This document shows positions 11,351 to 22,852 of a stretch of 64,000 nt of DNA, in pieces; within the stretch, counting starts at the first letter, position 1; every line of letters starts with the position of its first letter. The notes below the pieces were generated by a model. The model was not told the origin of the DNA and ran no database searches. It worked only from the letters and a program-made list of their open reading frames with translations. The stretch is from Rhizophagus clarus. Its lineage: Eukaryota > Glomeromycota > Glomeromycetes > Glomerales > Glomeraceae. The DNA lies in the NCBI GenBank assembly GCA_015698045.1, contig BLAL01000071.1, positions 2,501 to 66,500 of the forward strand, given 5' to 3'. The translations under genes and the position numbers were made by a program.

Positions 11351-11714
11351 TCAAAAGTGTGCCGTATTTGCGGTAGGTTGTGCCTGTTTTAGGCGTCTAA
11401 AACAAGGTGGGTATCTGTTTCATTCATGTGCTTTAGGCGCCCAAAACAGGCGGTCAAAAAAATCACGTTCAGAGCAATATGATATGTGATAAAAAAATAC
11501 TGAATCTTGTAATTTGTCGAAAGGTCGGTAAATAACTAAATTGTAAAAAATTAATTAATTTGGTGAAAATATTTTTCTATTGCGGATCTATACTAAACGA
11601 TGCATTTCCAAAGTAAGCAATTCCCCCAAAAAAGACCCGCTCCTGCAGCATCCAGCACCTGCCGCGTTCATGCGCCTCAGGCGCCTAAAAGCCGCAAATG
11701 TGACACACTTTTGA
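11351..11714. mobile_element. 364-bp MITE-like inverted repeat
   Basis: Facing ends read TCAAAAGTGTGYCRYATTTG, followed on both sides by TTTTAGGCG or GGCGCCT words. It is more GC-rich than its surroundings. It has no coding capacity and no certain target duplication. Confidence 0.55.
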
Positions 11715-11733
11715 TATGGGACCAAACCATCTA

Positions 11734-12472
11734 CCGTATATCACGGGCCACAGTACCCCGGGTATCTTGCAAATTTTGGGGGTTGTGGCCTGTACCCGGG
11801 GGTACTATACACGGGTGGATACTATACATAGGGGGGGTACAGGATTTTTAAAATACCCGGGGTACATGCTATGTATAATACCCGGGTTTAATTAGATTGG
11901 CGAAACGCAAAAAAAACGCCGAAACTGACTGTTCCGGCGTTTTTATATGTAAAGTAAAAAAAAACGCCGAAACTGATTGTTCCGGCGTTTTTATATATAT
12001 AAAAACGCAAAAAAAAAACGCCGAAACTGACTGTTCCGGCGTCTTTTATATGTAAAATAAAAAAAAAACGCCGAAACTGATTGTTCCGGCGTTTTTTATA
12101 TGTAAAGTAAAAAAAAACGCCGAAACTGACTGTTCCGGCGTTTTTTATATGTAAAGTAAAAAAAAAATGCCGAAACTGATTGTTCCGGCGTTTTTTTATA
12201 TATAAAAACGCAAAAAAAAACGCCGAAACTGACTGTTCCGGCGTTTTTTATATGTAAAGTAAAAAAAAAACGCCGAAACTAATTGTTCCGGCGTTTTTAT
12301 ATATCTGGAATATACATTATATATTGATCTAGTATTATACCCCGGGTATTTTACAAAATTTTAAGCTTTAAATTGGAATTCTCTATGTAAAGTACCCGGG
12401 TACTTTAAAATTCTCGCAAATTTCTTGAGGGGGTACTATACATGGGGGGGTACTGTGGCCCGTGATATACGG
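11734..12472. mobile_element. 739-bp MITE with hairpin-array core
   Basis: Terminal inverted repeats read CCGTATATCACGGGCCACAG and continue AGTACCCC, flanked by TA at 11,732-11,733 and 12,473-12,474. Subterminal regions are rich in CCCGGGTA. The core is a tandem array of hairpins. It lies 19 bp from the preceding inverted-repeat element. Confidence 0.75.
11905..12300. repeat. Array of eight hairpins with two-unit periodicity
   Basis: Eight copies of AACGCCGAAACTGAYTGTTC, each followed by CGGCGTTTT, so every copy can fold on a GC-rich stem. The variable loop base alternates: GACTG in copies 1, 3, 5 and 7; GATTG in copies 2, 4 and 6; AATTG in copy 8. The array therefore probably expanded as pairs of about 100 bp. 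Spacers are A-runs and ATATGTAAAGTA. Confidence 0.85.
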
Positions 12473-12836
12473 TATATTAAAGTACAGTATATTTCTTAAG
12501 TGCATTCACGTGATTTTAAATTTTGGTTTGCCAATAAAAATAAGAGGTAAAATAGTATAATATGATTTTTTATTAAATACTGTAGTATTTAATCAGTAAT
12601 ATAATTTTAGTATAAATTATATCTTAATAATAATAATTTTTGAGCATAATAAAGTATATAATAATATAATAAATAATAAAATAATCAGTAGTAAAAATAA
12701 TAAAGACAATTTTTTACATATATCATGTGAAATTTCATAAATTGTGTAAGTGCACATTTTCTATTAAGGCACGCCCATATAGTTGATTGTATTAAACGCA
12801 CTTGTAATTATAATCTTGTATTTTTGAACTTTTAAA

Positions 12837-12983
12837 ATGGAAGAATCAACAACAAAAATGCCAAAAGTATCTAAAAAGAATGATAGAAGAAGAAATAAAC
12901 GTATTGAAAACCAAACGAATTTATTAAACATCATTTCATTCTTTACTGTAAATGTGTACAAAAAAATTAATATCAATTCATAA
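12837..12983 (+). CDS. Possible 48-residue ORF
   Basis: Opens MEESTTKMPKVSKKNDRRRN, with a basic centre and a hydrophobic end, and stops at 12,981. It could be a first exon or a relic. No domain is recognised. The rest of 12,475-13,522 shows no gene. Confidence 0.2.
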   Translation: MEESTTKMPKVSKKNDRRRNKRIENQTNLLNIISFFTVNVYKKININS

Positions 12984-13522
12984 GAGATGATTGCCCAAAT
13001 GTGGGAGAAGGGATCAAACTTGGTTGTTGTAAAGACATGAATAACGAAGTAAAATTTGTTTTCAATTAACGCTTATTTCCATTTGTTTTTTTTTTTCATT
13101 TCTAAATCACTTGATTTTATTGTACTGTATTTATCGAAAACATATTTTTCTTTTTATTTGAAAAAAAATTAGGTTTGTTCAGTTATTAGTTTGCGAAATA
13201 CTAATATTAGATTTCAATTTTTAGTCATACTGTCTTTCTAATTATAGGTTTAATAAATAGGCTATATACTGTATAATATTTCAGATGAATAATTTTTTAT
13301 GTACAGTAATAATAAAATAAGTGTATCTCAAGAATAGTATGTTATATCTAGTGTACGTTATGGCAAACCAAGAATATATATAACAAAATATTTATTTATT
13401 GCCTATTAATGTTGAGTACAACGCGTAATATAATTAAAATGTAAAGAAATTATATAAGAATAGCATTTTAAGTAATCTGTAATTCCACCCTAAATTTCAA
13501 TCACTTTCTATTCTTATATGAT

Positions 13523-14506
13523 TTAACTTCTAATCGAAAAATGAAATTTTCTTTTTCTAGGCTCATCATCAGAAAATATTAATAATTTACGCTTATGACC
13601 TTTATGATTATCGTTAAAAGAATAATGCTCTAGAATCTCAACATAAAAATCATTATCAAAAATATCCTTAAATGGTTTGATTTTTTTAGAGAACTTTGAA
13701 GAAGAAATTTCTTTAAAATTAATGTATGGGATAAATGGTCGAAAAAAATTGCCAAATATTTTTATCTCAGTAGGTGTCCAACTTGATGTGTCATATGACA
13801 ATACAGATGATTGTGCAATACACCATTCCATTAGTTTATCCCAAATTTCAATTGGTTTTAAAGAACAATTATTCTTTATAAGTAGATCAAGAAGGATATC
13901 TTTTTTAATATTAGTGAAATCATTTGCTTTAAAAATAAGTGAAGGTTCTCTTCGAATGGCCTTTTTATAGAATCGTGATAGTTTTGTAAATTGAGAAAAT
14001 CTTGTTGTAATATCTTGAATTAAAACAAAATTTTGTTTTAATAATGTTTCGTTTTTAAGAAAATATTCCTCAATAAAATTGCATAGACTACTAAGACACA
14101 GTTCATCAGCTGCAATTAAAAGTTCAACATTTGTTTTTATATTATTCTTGGAAAGGTCAATATTACTGCAATACATATATCTAAATAAAATTTATAAGGT
14201 AAATTAAATTATTTTTAATTTTACATGATAAATAAAGTATTATAAAAGTTCTTACTTGATAAGTATATTAAATATTTTAACTGAAATATTTGGTTTTTTT
14301 AACTGAATAATATTAGCTTCTTTTTTCATCCAACGGTTCGATAGTGCAACTCGAAAATAAGGTGAACGAATTTTTAATATCAAAGAATGTACTTTAAAAA
14401 TTTTTGTATGTTTTTCACCAACTAATATTTCAGTATCATAAAATTCTGTAGATTCAAGAATATCATTATATTCCTTGTGTAATACTTCTGATAAATTTGA
14501 TGCCAT
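13523..14506 (-). CDS. BTB/POZ domain protein with BACK-like region
   Basis: Two exons, 14,506-14,256 and 14,180-13,523, join through a 75-bp intron (GTAAGA...TTTAG) to give 302 residues. Residues about 20-110 form a BTB/POZ fold: FYDTEILVGEKHTKIFKVHS, then SPYFRVALSNRWM and, across the intron, KYMYCSNIDLS. A BACK-like helical region follows (LLIAADELCL, then IFKANDF...LLIKNN). The C-terminus is basic (RKLLIF, EPRKRKFHF) and could be a nuclear signal. BTB proteins of this type commonly act as substrate adaptors for cullin-3 ubiquitin ligases. The family is strongly expanded in Glomeromycotina. No Kelch or TLDc domain is present. The gene looks intact. Confidence 0.85.
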
Positions 14507-14744
14507 TTTTTTTTTACAAAATTTACGAAAGTGAAAGAATTAAACGCAAGAAAAATTGTCTAATTTATATTTATTTTGGTTGTGTCGTACCAGTATGATT
14601 TTTGTTAATGATCAGCACTGGCTTAACGAAATACGGTATATATATTCAATTGTGATGATGTTAATATTACGGAAGAATCTTATACTGATTACATTTTACT
14701 CTTATGCATAAAAGTCTTTGATTAATTATTTTTTATTGTATATA

Positions 14745-16329
14745 TTAAAGTTTTCCTGATAAATAAATATCATTAAATAAGTATCCATATTCGCTTTTAG
14801 GTAAATTTTGAGTTAAACAACTTTCTCTTGATTCTAATACATCTTTTGATGATCGTACTCTCATTTCATTCTCATATTCTCGTATACAACTCCTATATCC
14901 ATGTTTTTCATAATTTGAAAGACATTTTACAAGTGATTCAGCATCTTGTAAAGCATTATTTGTACCTAATTAAAAAGAACTTATATAAATAAATAAAATA
15001 AGATAAAATCAAACATATAAATTAGTAGTTATATACCATAACCCAAGAAAGGATTCATGGCGTGTATAGCATCACCCAATAAGGTGACCCTCGTAGATTC
15101 CCAAGCTTCAACAGACATCGGATTAATATCTTGTACCGGTCTTCTCTTTAGAGGATTATAAGTTCTATAAAATGTTTTTTCATGTTTTTTTGGTCGTGAA
15201 ACTGGTGCAAGTGAAACTAATTCCAACAAAATATCTGTTAACTCACAAGGTTCCCTACGCTTCCTGATCAAATTTTTAATATGATCAATAACTGATTGAG
15301 GATTATTATCATCTACATTAATATTCTTATCCCAGTACGTATAATAAGTATAACAAAGGGATATTCGATAATGTATCTGATCATCTGGTGTATTTTCTGT
15401 GATATCATTTTCAATTGGAATTATCCGCATCATAGAAAATGTTGTATCTCCATCTTGACCAAAAGTTTTATGAACTACAAAATTTCCATTTAATGCAATA
15501 ATACGGTCCATAAGTTTCTTATTTAGGGCTACGTCTATAAGTACCTGTGTAATTCCATAATCAAATAATTGCAAATGTGGCAATTTTTGTTTTCGTACTA
15601 TAGGAAGAAAGAAAATATTAATTTCAAATATTCTTTTTTTTTTAAAAAAAATAAAATAAAATAAAATAAATAAATAAATAAAATACTTGGAGAATTAATT
15701 CCATCGCATCCGATCAAGATATCCCCCCTTACTCTCGTTCCATCTTGAAAAATAGCCCAAACTTCATTATCACATTCATCATATCCAATGCATTTCTTTC
15801 CCCATTGTATATCAACGCCTTCCAACATCAAATCTCTTAATTTATTCCGATAAGAAATAATCACTGAATAAGTGGACATCATTGGATAAGTGGGCATCAT
15901 TGCAAGTTCAAATAAAGATTTAAAATATAATGAAGTTGATCTGGATAATTCTGTTCCTTTATGATCACAGCTTATCACCCCATGATATTCTTTCTCGTGT
16001 ATTGGATCTGGCATAACTTCTGAAAGACGAGTAACAAGTGATTCTGGAAGACAAGAAATTAACGATCTTATTCCATGAGGATATAACCCAATATTATACC
16101 CTTGCCACCGATCTGAAAAAAATATTTTTAACTATCAAAGTTTTAAATAAAATTGAATAATAATAAATAATAATATACCTTGTGGCCCAATATCTCGCTC
16201 AAATATTTTTACGTTAAATTTTTTCACATTTTTATTCAAGTGTTTTTGAATTCCATGATAAAGTAACAACCCACCAGGGCCTGCACCAATAATTAATATT
16301 GTAGGAATATGATTATTTGGGGTCGACAT
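14745..16329 (-). CDS. FAD-dependent monooxygenase, copy 1
   Basis: Four exons, 16,329-16,179, 16,112-15,687, 15,597-15,037 and 14,965-14,745, splice in phase to 452 residues. The N-terminal Rossmann motif is ILIIGAGPGGLLLYHGI. The DG motif is GDILIGCDGINSP. The second FAD-binding motif is LLGDAIHAMNPFLGYGTNNA. This set defines the class-A flavoprotein hydroxylases (salicylate hydroxylase, UbiH and PHBH type), which use NAD(P)H and oxygen to hydroxylate small organic substrates; the substrate cannot be told. The gene faces its paralogue at 17,939 head to head. Relative to that copy it has an additional third intron inside LGYG|TNN and a different, shorter C-terminus. No defect is seen. Confidence 0.88.
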
Positions 16330-17938
16330 TTCGAAAGGAATAAGGTTATGTAAATCATTTTATTGATCAAATTTAATAGCGAGTATTATTAATCAATCAT
16401 CCTTTCATGTGTGAAGTGTCGATCGTGAATCAAATGAGGTGCAACTACCAATTGTTGTACAACAACTAAAATTTTTTGTAAAACACCAGGTTAGAATTGG
16501 TTAAGAATGTTAACTAGTTAAGGTATCAATTGATTAAAAATTATTTAAAAATTAATTCCGATAAAATTATCCAGTGTGGTGAATTTTCGGTCACGTAATC
16601 TCAAATACAAATGAATTATTAAAATAACCTCCCTTGCTCTCTAATATTGCTTCGATCCGGATGAAAAAAAGATGATTCATTCCTTATTGACGATTATCCG
16701 ACCCGGCTTAGACGTAGATCATCGATGGAATTCCTGGTTCCGGATCCGGTTTAATAGCCAAAATATCAAGTAATGGATCTGCGGTTTTTTTTTTTTGGAT
16801 CGAAGCACTACTCCTTAAGACTAAAATATATAAATAAAAACACATTGACACAATTTGCAGTCAAATTTATTTATTTATTTATTTTTTTTTTTTTGATATT
16901 GACTGATTTAATTAATCAGTTAAGTCCCTTGGTTAATCGAGTTTTGACCGATTAAAGCTTTTTTGGTCAGTCCTAACCTCGGAACCAATTAATCTAGAGT
17001 GTACCGAAGGACTATATATTTCTACACAAAAGATGTCTCAAAAACTGAGTTGATACGTGATTAGTTCATATAATTACACTTGTACTTTGGACTCATAGAC
17101 TTGATAGATCATTCATTACCACTACCTTCTATTACAGAAGAATAGCTCATCTACAGAGAAATTGTTACGAAGCTAAAAGTCACTAATTTCTATCTGACAC
17201 TAATACTTGCAATATCCAACTCATTAATAATCAAATTTTCTATCGTTTTTCCTACGAAAGTATTCTCTAACCAATTTCCGTTGACTTCCATTTGATCATA
17301 AGAATCATGCGTATGTTTGATATGATGTAAAGTACGCAGGATTGCGTTAGCATTACGCCAGTCGTTCGATTGTGCTGTTACACTTCTTTTAATGCACACC
17401 AATGTGATTTGATTAATATAATGAAAAGAATGAAAGAATATCTGATATGTATTTTCTTCATAGAAGCAAACAATAATGCATTAATTGCATTATAATAAGA
17501 AACAATAGTCTAATACGGTAAATTTTCGGAATCAAATTTAATTATTAATCAGTTTATTTCCATCAAAGGAAGTGTGGATAAATTTCGGTTTATAAAATAA
17601 TTTAGTGAGCAAAAAAAAGTCGTCATAAACGGTACGCAGAGATCACCCGAAGTGAAAATTATCATTGAATAATGACTTTATTTTTGTTCCAAATTTAGTT
17701 AGTTGATCTTTACGTCACGGAAAAGATCATTGATCTAGAAGAAACCGACAGACATGATCATACGATGAACATGAATGTTAACATATAATGAAAACTTATT
17801 TTTATAAATAATATTTAAATTCCTAATCTTTTCCTTCAATTCTTCACGTTAGACGTTAATAACAAAGTCAATATACTTCATCTGTATTGCATTTTTTTTT
17901 GTTTTGAAAAAAAACAAAGTAGAATTTTTTTTTTTAAT
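16330..17938. promoter_or_regulatory. Shared 1.6-kb region between divergent monooxygenases
   Basis: This interval must hold the promoters of both genes. It contains a 70-codon minus frame (17,402-17,190) of plausible composition but no recognised domain, and T-runs at 16,784 and 16,879. No common upstream motif could be picked out by eye. Confidence 0.4.
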
Positions 17939-19469
17939 ATGCAAGAAGGAAACATTCCAACTGTCATCATTATTGGAGCAGGTCCAGGAGGACTTTCTCT
18001 TTATCATGCTTTGATGAATAATAAAGATAAAAAAGAATTTAACGTAAAAATTTTTGAACGTGAAGCCAGTCCTACAGGTAATTCGAATTATTTCTTTTAA
18101 TTTTTACATTTTTAATTTTCTGACTTTTTCACATCATTACTTAAAAAACTCATAATAGATCGATGGCAAGGCTATCATATCGGCTTGAACGTTCGTGGAA
18201 TAAAGTCTCTTTTGAATATTGTTCCACCTTCAATTGCATCAAAACTTACAAGAGCAATCCCGAATCCAATTCCAGAAGCGGAATTTAATGGAATTTCAAT
18301 AACTGACCATAAAGGAAAAATTTTAATAAGGCCCCCATCTAAACAAGTTAAAGATGTTTATGAATTGGCGAAAGTTCATGATGAATTTTCTAACATTATT
18401 TCTTATCGAGATGTACTTAGAGATGTTTTGTTGGAAGATGTGCCAGTTCAATGGAATAAAAAATGTGTTGGATTTGAAGAAACTGAAGATGGTGTTTGGG
18501 CAAACTTTGAGGATGGTTCACGAGAATTTGGCGACATTCTAATTGGTGCGGATGGGGTTAATTCTCCAGGTACTAAAATTAATTTATAAAATGTTTAATG
18601 TATTTATTTATTTTTTACTCTAATAAAACTTTTATTACATTATTGTAGTTCGAAAACAAAAAATACCTGAACTAAAAATTTACGATTACGATGTAAAAGT
18701 AGTCAACGCAAATGTTTCGATTCCTAAAAGTCTAATGGATGAGGCAATTAAAGTACACGGAAATTCTTTAATTCAAATGTCTCTTGGAACCAAGGGTGAA
18801 TGGACATTTAACCTTTTCCGTTTAGTTCCTGTTGAACAAGACTCAGATAATGAAAATGATTCAGTTGAGCCTCATTATAGAGTAACACTTTGTCTTGCTT
18901 ATCCATCACAATTAGATATTAAGGAATCAGACAAAATTAAAGTTGATGATAATGATCCAGCATCGATTATTGATTATGTTAAATATTTAATTCAAACTTT
19001 AAGACCGAAATGTGAATTAACCGACATTATATTAAAAATATGGGATTTTGTTCCTAAAACAACTCCAAACGATCCAGAAAAATATCCATTTAGAACTTAT
19101 AATCCTGTACAACGAAGAACGTTACAAGATATTGACCCATTGTCTGTTAATACCTGGAAAACCAGCCGGGTGACACTATTGGGGGATGCTGCTCACGCTA
19201 TAAATCCCGTATTAGGATTAGGAACAAATAATGCTATTAAAGATGCAGATCTTCTTTCTCAAGCGTTGTGTAATTATACTTCAGAAAATTATATTTCTTG
19301 CATACAAGAATATGAAAAAGAAATGCGAAAAAGAAATTCCGCCGATGTCTTGAAAGCTAGAGCAGCTGTACATAGACAATCTCGACCCGTTGGATTTTTT
19401 GGTGTTATTATTAGAAATAGTGTTATGAGGGTTATGAACTTTTTTATAAATTTAAGAAGTCCCAAGTAA
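17939..19469 (+). CDS. FAD-dependent monooxygenase, copy 2
   Basis: Three exons, 17,939-18,077, 18,159-18,569 and 18,649-19,469, join in phase to 456 residues. Motifs are VIIIGAGPGGLSLYHAL near the N-terminus, GDILIGADGVNSP, and LLGDAAHAINPVLGLGTNNA. Intron positions 1 and 2 match the paralogue at 14,745-16,329 exactly, which shows common descent. The third intron of that copy is absent here. The C-terminal third carries a basic helical tail ending MRVMNFFINLRSPK, which could associate with membranes. The two copies differ widely in the middle (substrate) domain, so they may act on different compounds. Confidence 0.88.
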
Positions 19470-19509
19470 GCCTTATTTAATTAATCAATATTTAGTGTAT
19501 TTAACTTCA

Positions 19510-19540
19510 TTATATATATATATATATATATATATATAAT
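19510..19540. repeat. (TA)n microsatellite
   Basis: About 15 TA dinucleotides just after the monooxygenase stop. Confidence 0.9.
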
Positions 19541-20792
19541 GTATACTATGAAAACATTTCATTTCAAATTATATAAATAAAAATTTAACTATTAAATTTA
19601 CCCGGAAAATCGCCAAATAGTAACATTTTTACTATAATAATAGTTGTCACTTTTAAATTGTCTTCTCATTCAAAATGCGCATCTTCCATATGAACTATAA
19701 TTGGAAATTACATACAAACGATTAACAGTAGGCGTTGTAATCTATTTGTTCCTTCCCTTTTTTTCTATACTATCAGAAAATGAATTCTATGAAATTATTT
19801 CCGATACCCTGAATTGAGTCCGAAAGACCAAAAGATTGTGGAATATTCTGACTTACCTGAAATTATCAATGAGATATCGATATCGATATCGTTACGACTG
19901 AGAATGAAGAGCCACGCTTCCAATTGAGCTACTGTTTTTCATAAAGGTCGGGATTATAAAATATTTTATGTCTTTTATAAATTGATACAAATATCTAGGC
20001 AGTGTAGCATTTACCGGCAATTAGTACCATTTAATTTATACGCTTTCTGATTCTCAAAAAAGGATGGATTTCTATACAAATGGTGAATGGTATGGATATT
20101 ATAGTATTCAGAAACCTCAATCGCAAAAAGTTGTATACTTGTATTAAATGATAGACTAGTCGATGGGTTCGATGGAGAGATTAGGTATGATTTTAACATG
20201 ACAGTATAATTGTTAGTAATCACAAAAATATTAATAATTGATCATTTTAATTAAACTATCTGCCAAAGAAGTGAAAAAAAAACTATGCGATAAGATATTT
20301 TTTTTTTACATACTTGAACTTTCTCTTTATCAATTCATTATTTTATTTACTTAAATTTAGAATCAAGAATGACTCTTATTTATGATAATATTATGTTGGA
20401 CCGGATTTTCCGGTTGCCCTATCTGGTGTCGCAAAATGACATGTTCATTCTTCTGAACCAATCAAAATAATCTGAATTTTCAACAATATGATATAAATGT
20501 TAATTTTTTTTTATAAAATTCCGTATAATATATACTATTTTTAAAAAGATTCATTATATACGAATTATTTCAAAAATATTTAAAAATTAAAACTTATTAA
20601 ATATCCGGAATCTGTCCATATATAGATTTCTTATAGGGAGATTTAATTTGTCCAACTTCAAAGCCGATATATCGTAAGAGTTTTATGCGCGATTTATGAA
20701 ATTGTATGCGCACTTATATGCTCCATTTGAAACATCAGTCACATGTAAAACGACGTGAGCTGCGGCAACTGCTTAAGATTTGATCCAAGTCA

Positions 20793-20825
20793 CCGAAGTT
20801 ATTAACCCCGAGTTAATAACTTCGG
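20793..20825. repeat. Perfect 14-bp hairpin
   Basis: CCGAAGTTATTAAC, a 5-nt loop, then its exact reverse complement. It lies just outside the inverted repeat at 20,844. Confidence 0.8.
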
Positions 20826-20843
20826 ATTTAAAAAAAAAAAATT

Positions 20844-21131
20844 AGGCGTCGCAAAGTTATAAATTCGGTTTTCATACCACAATTTGTCTTTTTTGACCCG
20901 GCCGTTCGAGTTATTATTTTAAATTCAAGAATTTTGACCAATAAAATTTTATCAAATGATAAAAGTTTTGTACTGTGCATTGTATAAATCATAGTTAACA
21001 ATTTTGGACGTTTGTAATTTTCAACACAACTGATAATACATGCGATTACGTGAATAAAAAAAAATTTTTTGGATTTGTGATTTATCGATCCGGTCGGGAT
21101 ATGAAATCAGAATTTGTAACTTACGTCGTCT
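20844..21131. mobile_element. MITE-like degenerate inverted repeat
   Basis: The left end GCGTCGCAAAGTTATAAATT and the right end, read in reverse (GACGACGTAAGTTACAAATT), match at about three quarters of positions and continue into TTTCATAYCC. It has no coding capacity. The rest of 19,541-22,235 appears non-coding. Confidence 0.4.
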
Positions 21132-22235
21132 TATTACACGATAAAAAAAAAAAAAAAAAAATATTATCAGGCGTTTATTAATTGAGGATTTATGCTAATA
21201 CAACTTGTTACTAAACCGTATAATAAATACAGGTTACATAAGCCTGATAAAATTCGTGCCGAGTAACTATTAATTATTGTATAAAAGAATTTTTTGAATT
21301 TTTTTGACGTACTATATGGGGTCAGACGAAGCTGTGCGCAAAGCTGGCAAAGATGTTCTATGATAGAATCAATACGCAAATCTCCTGACTGCTAATCAAA
21401 ACATTAACCGTTAATTAGAAGAATATAACAACAGTTAAAGAAGCGAATAATGCTCCTATACCATAAAAATTTCATTAAATTATATGAATTGCCGTTAACT
21501 TGCATCACATCCAAATTGGATAATCATAATTCTTAATAATATAAAGTACACGACCAATTAAAATTGTACTAAAAATACGCAAATAGTAAAAATTGGCTAA
21601 AAATATGCAATTGTCTTTAGCTAAAACATAATCAAGATTTACGCATGCCGACGTACTGGCGACTTAATAGTTGATCTTAAACCTAAGCGGTCCCAAAAAA
21701 AATCATCTATATACTGTAATTAAAAAATCTGTGACGTTTAGAATATCTGTATAAATATAATTACAATTGTGGATCGCCTTGCATCGTCCGTGATCTATCG
21801 TTATGCATAATCCTACATATACTTTGTATAAAAGTAATTCGCGCCTTACGAATTAGGGAAATTGTCAAAGAAATGCAGTCTTTAAAAAAGTTTTGTATAA
21901 TATTATTATATAATAGGCCATTAACCTGATTTTTTTAACGGGACTAAAAAATTGTCGTTAACGTATGTTTTCTTTATTGATGATTAATCAATACCCGATG
22001 CAAAGCAACGGGATACAGCCAATTTTAAATCGACACACGACCCAAAAACAAACCATATTTATTTATAGAAAAAGCTCAACCAAATCCGATATTTGTAAAA
22101 AAATTATATATATTAATGAAAAAAAAGCCAACCCAACCTGATATTGATAAAAAAATAAAAATTGATCAATTTAAATTTCAAAAATTCAATTATTAAATGA
22201 TTATTTTAAATTTACTTACAAGATAAAAAAAAAAA

Positions 22236-22852
22236 TTATTCTTTGAGCCATGGTTCCAATTTTTGGGTCGATCTGCAATGTTTAGCTAGGTGATTACGTG
22301 TTTTCCAACACCGAATACAATAACCTTTGTATTTTTTGGGTATATACGGGCAATCAAAGATCCAATGTTGCTCTTTACAATAAAGACATTTTACTGTTTT
22401 TGTAATTTTAAATTTTATTTTATAAGCTATTGAATAAATTTATAAAACTAAATTTTATATATATTTATAAACTTTATTACCGCCTGATAATGAGGACGAG
22501 GACGAAGATTCACCTCGCGGTGGAGTAGTTTCTCTTGGCGCTAATAATACAATAAATTTGATTTTTTAATAATTTGTCAAATATGTTTTTATATAAAATA
22601 ATAAAGATTTATTACCAATTTCTGATAGAGACGAGACCATTTCTGATGTAATTGATAAACTGTCTGTAAAAGGAGTGGTAATTAAAATATATTTAAAATT
22701 ATAATTAAAGATTTTCTATTTACATCTTTATTTTACTTACGTAGATTTTGTAGAGCATTGACTGTAGTCTCAGTTATATCTAAAAATACCTTTATAATTT
22801 CTTGAGTCGCGATTTTCTGTGCCTCTAGTATTAACAAAAGATTGTTATCCAT
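22236..22852 (-). CDS. Small protein with two CCHC zinc knuckles, four exons
   Basis: Exons 22,852-22,741, 22,663-22,616, 22,540-22,481 and 22,393-22,236 all join in phase 1 with GT/AG introns of 77, 75 and 87 bp, giving 125 residues. The N-terminus (MDNNLLLILEAQKIATQEII) is helical. Residues about 40-73 are serine-rich (GESSSSSSLSGG). Two knuckles follow: CLYCKEQHWIFDC (CX2CX3HX4C) and CIRCWKTRNHLAKHC (CX2CX5HX4C). Such knuckles bind single-stranded nucleic acid, as in retroviral nucleocapsid and cellular CNBP proteins. The spacing is slightly off the usual CX2CX4HX4C. Exons of 48 and 60 nt make the gene invisible to an ORF scan. It could be a host RNA-binding protein or a Gag-like remnant; four phase-matched introns favour a host gene. 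Confidence 0.7.

Noticed and set aside
11905..12300. CRISPR-like regular repeats
   Set aside because: Repeats are hairpins with near-identical spacers, inside a TA-flanked element in a eukaryotic genome; no cas genes.
17190..17402. 70-codon minus frame between the monooxygenases
   Set aside because: Composition is plausible but there is no homology I recognise and no flanking exon; mentioned only within the intergenic entry.
20011..20223. 70-codon minus frame downstream of the second monooxygenase
   Set aside because: No domain, no exon partners, and it lies in AT-rich DNA where such frames are expected by chance.
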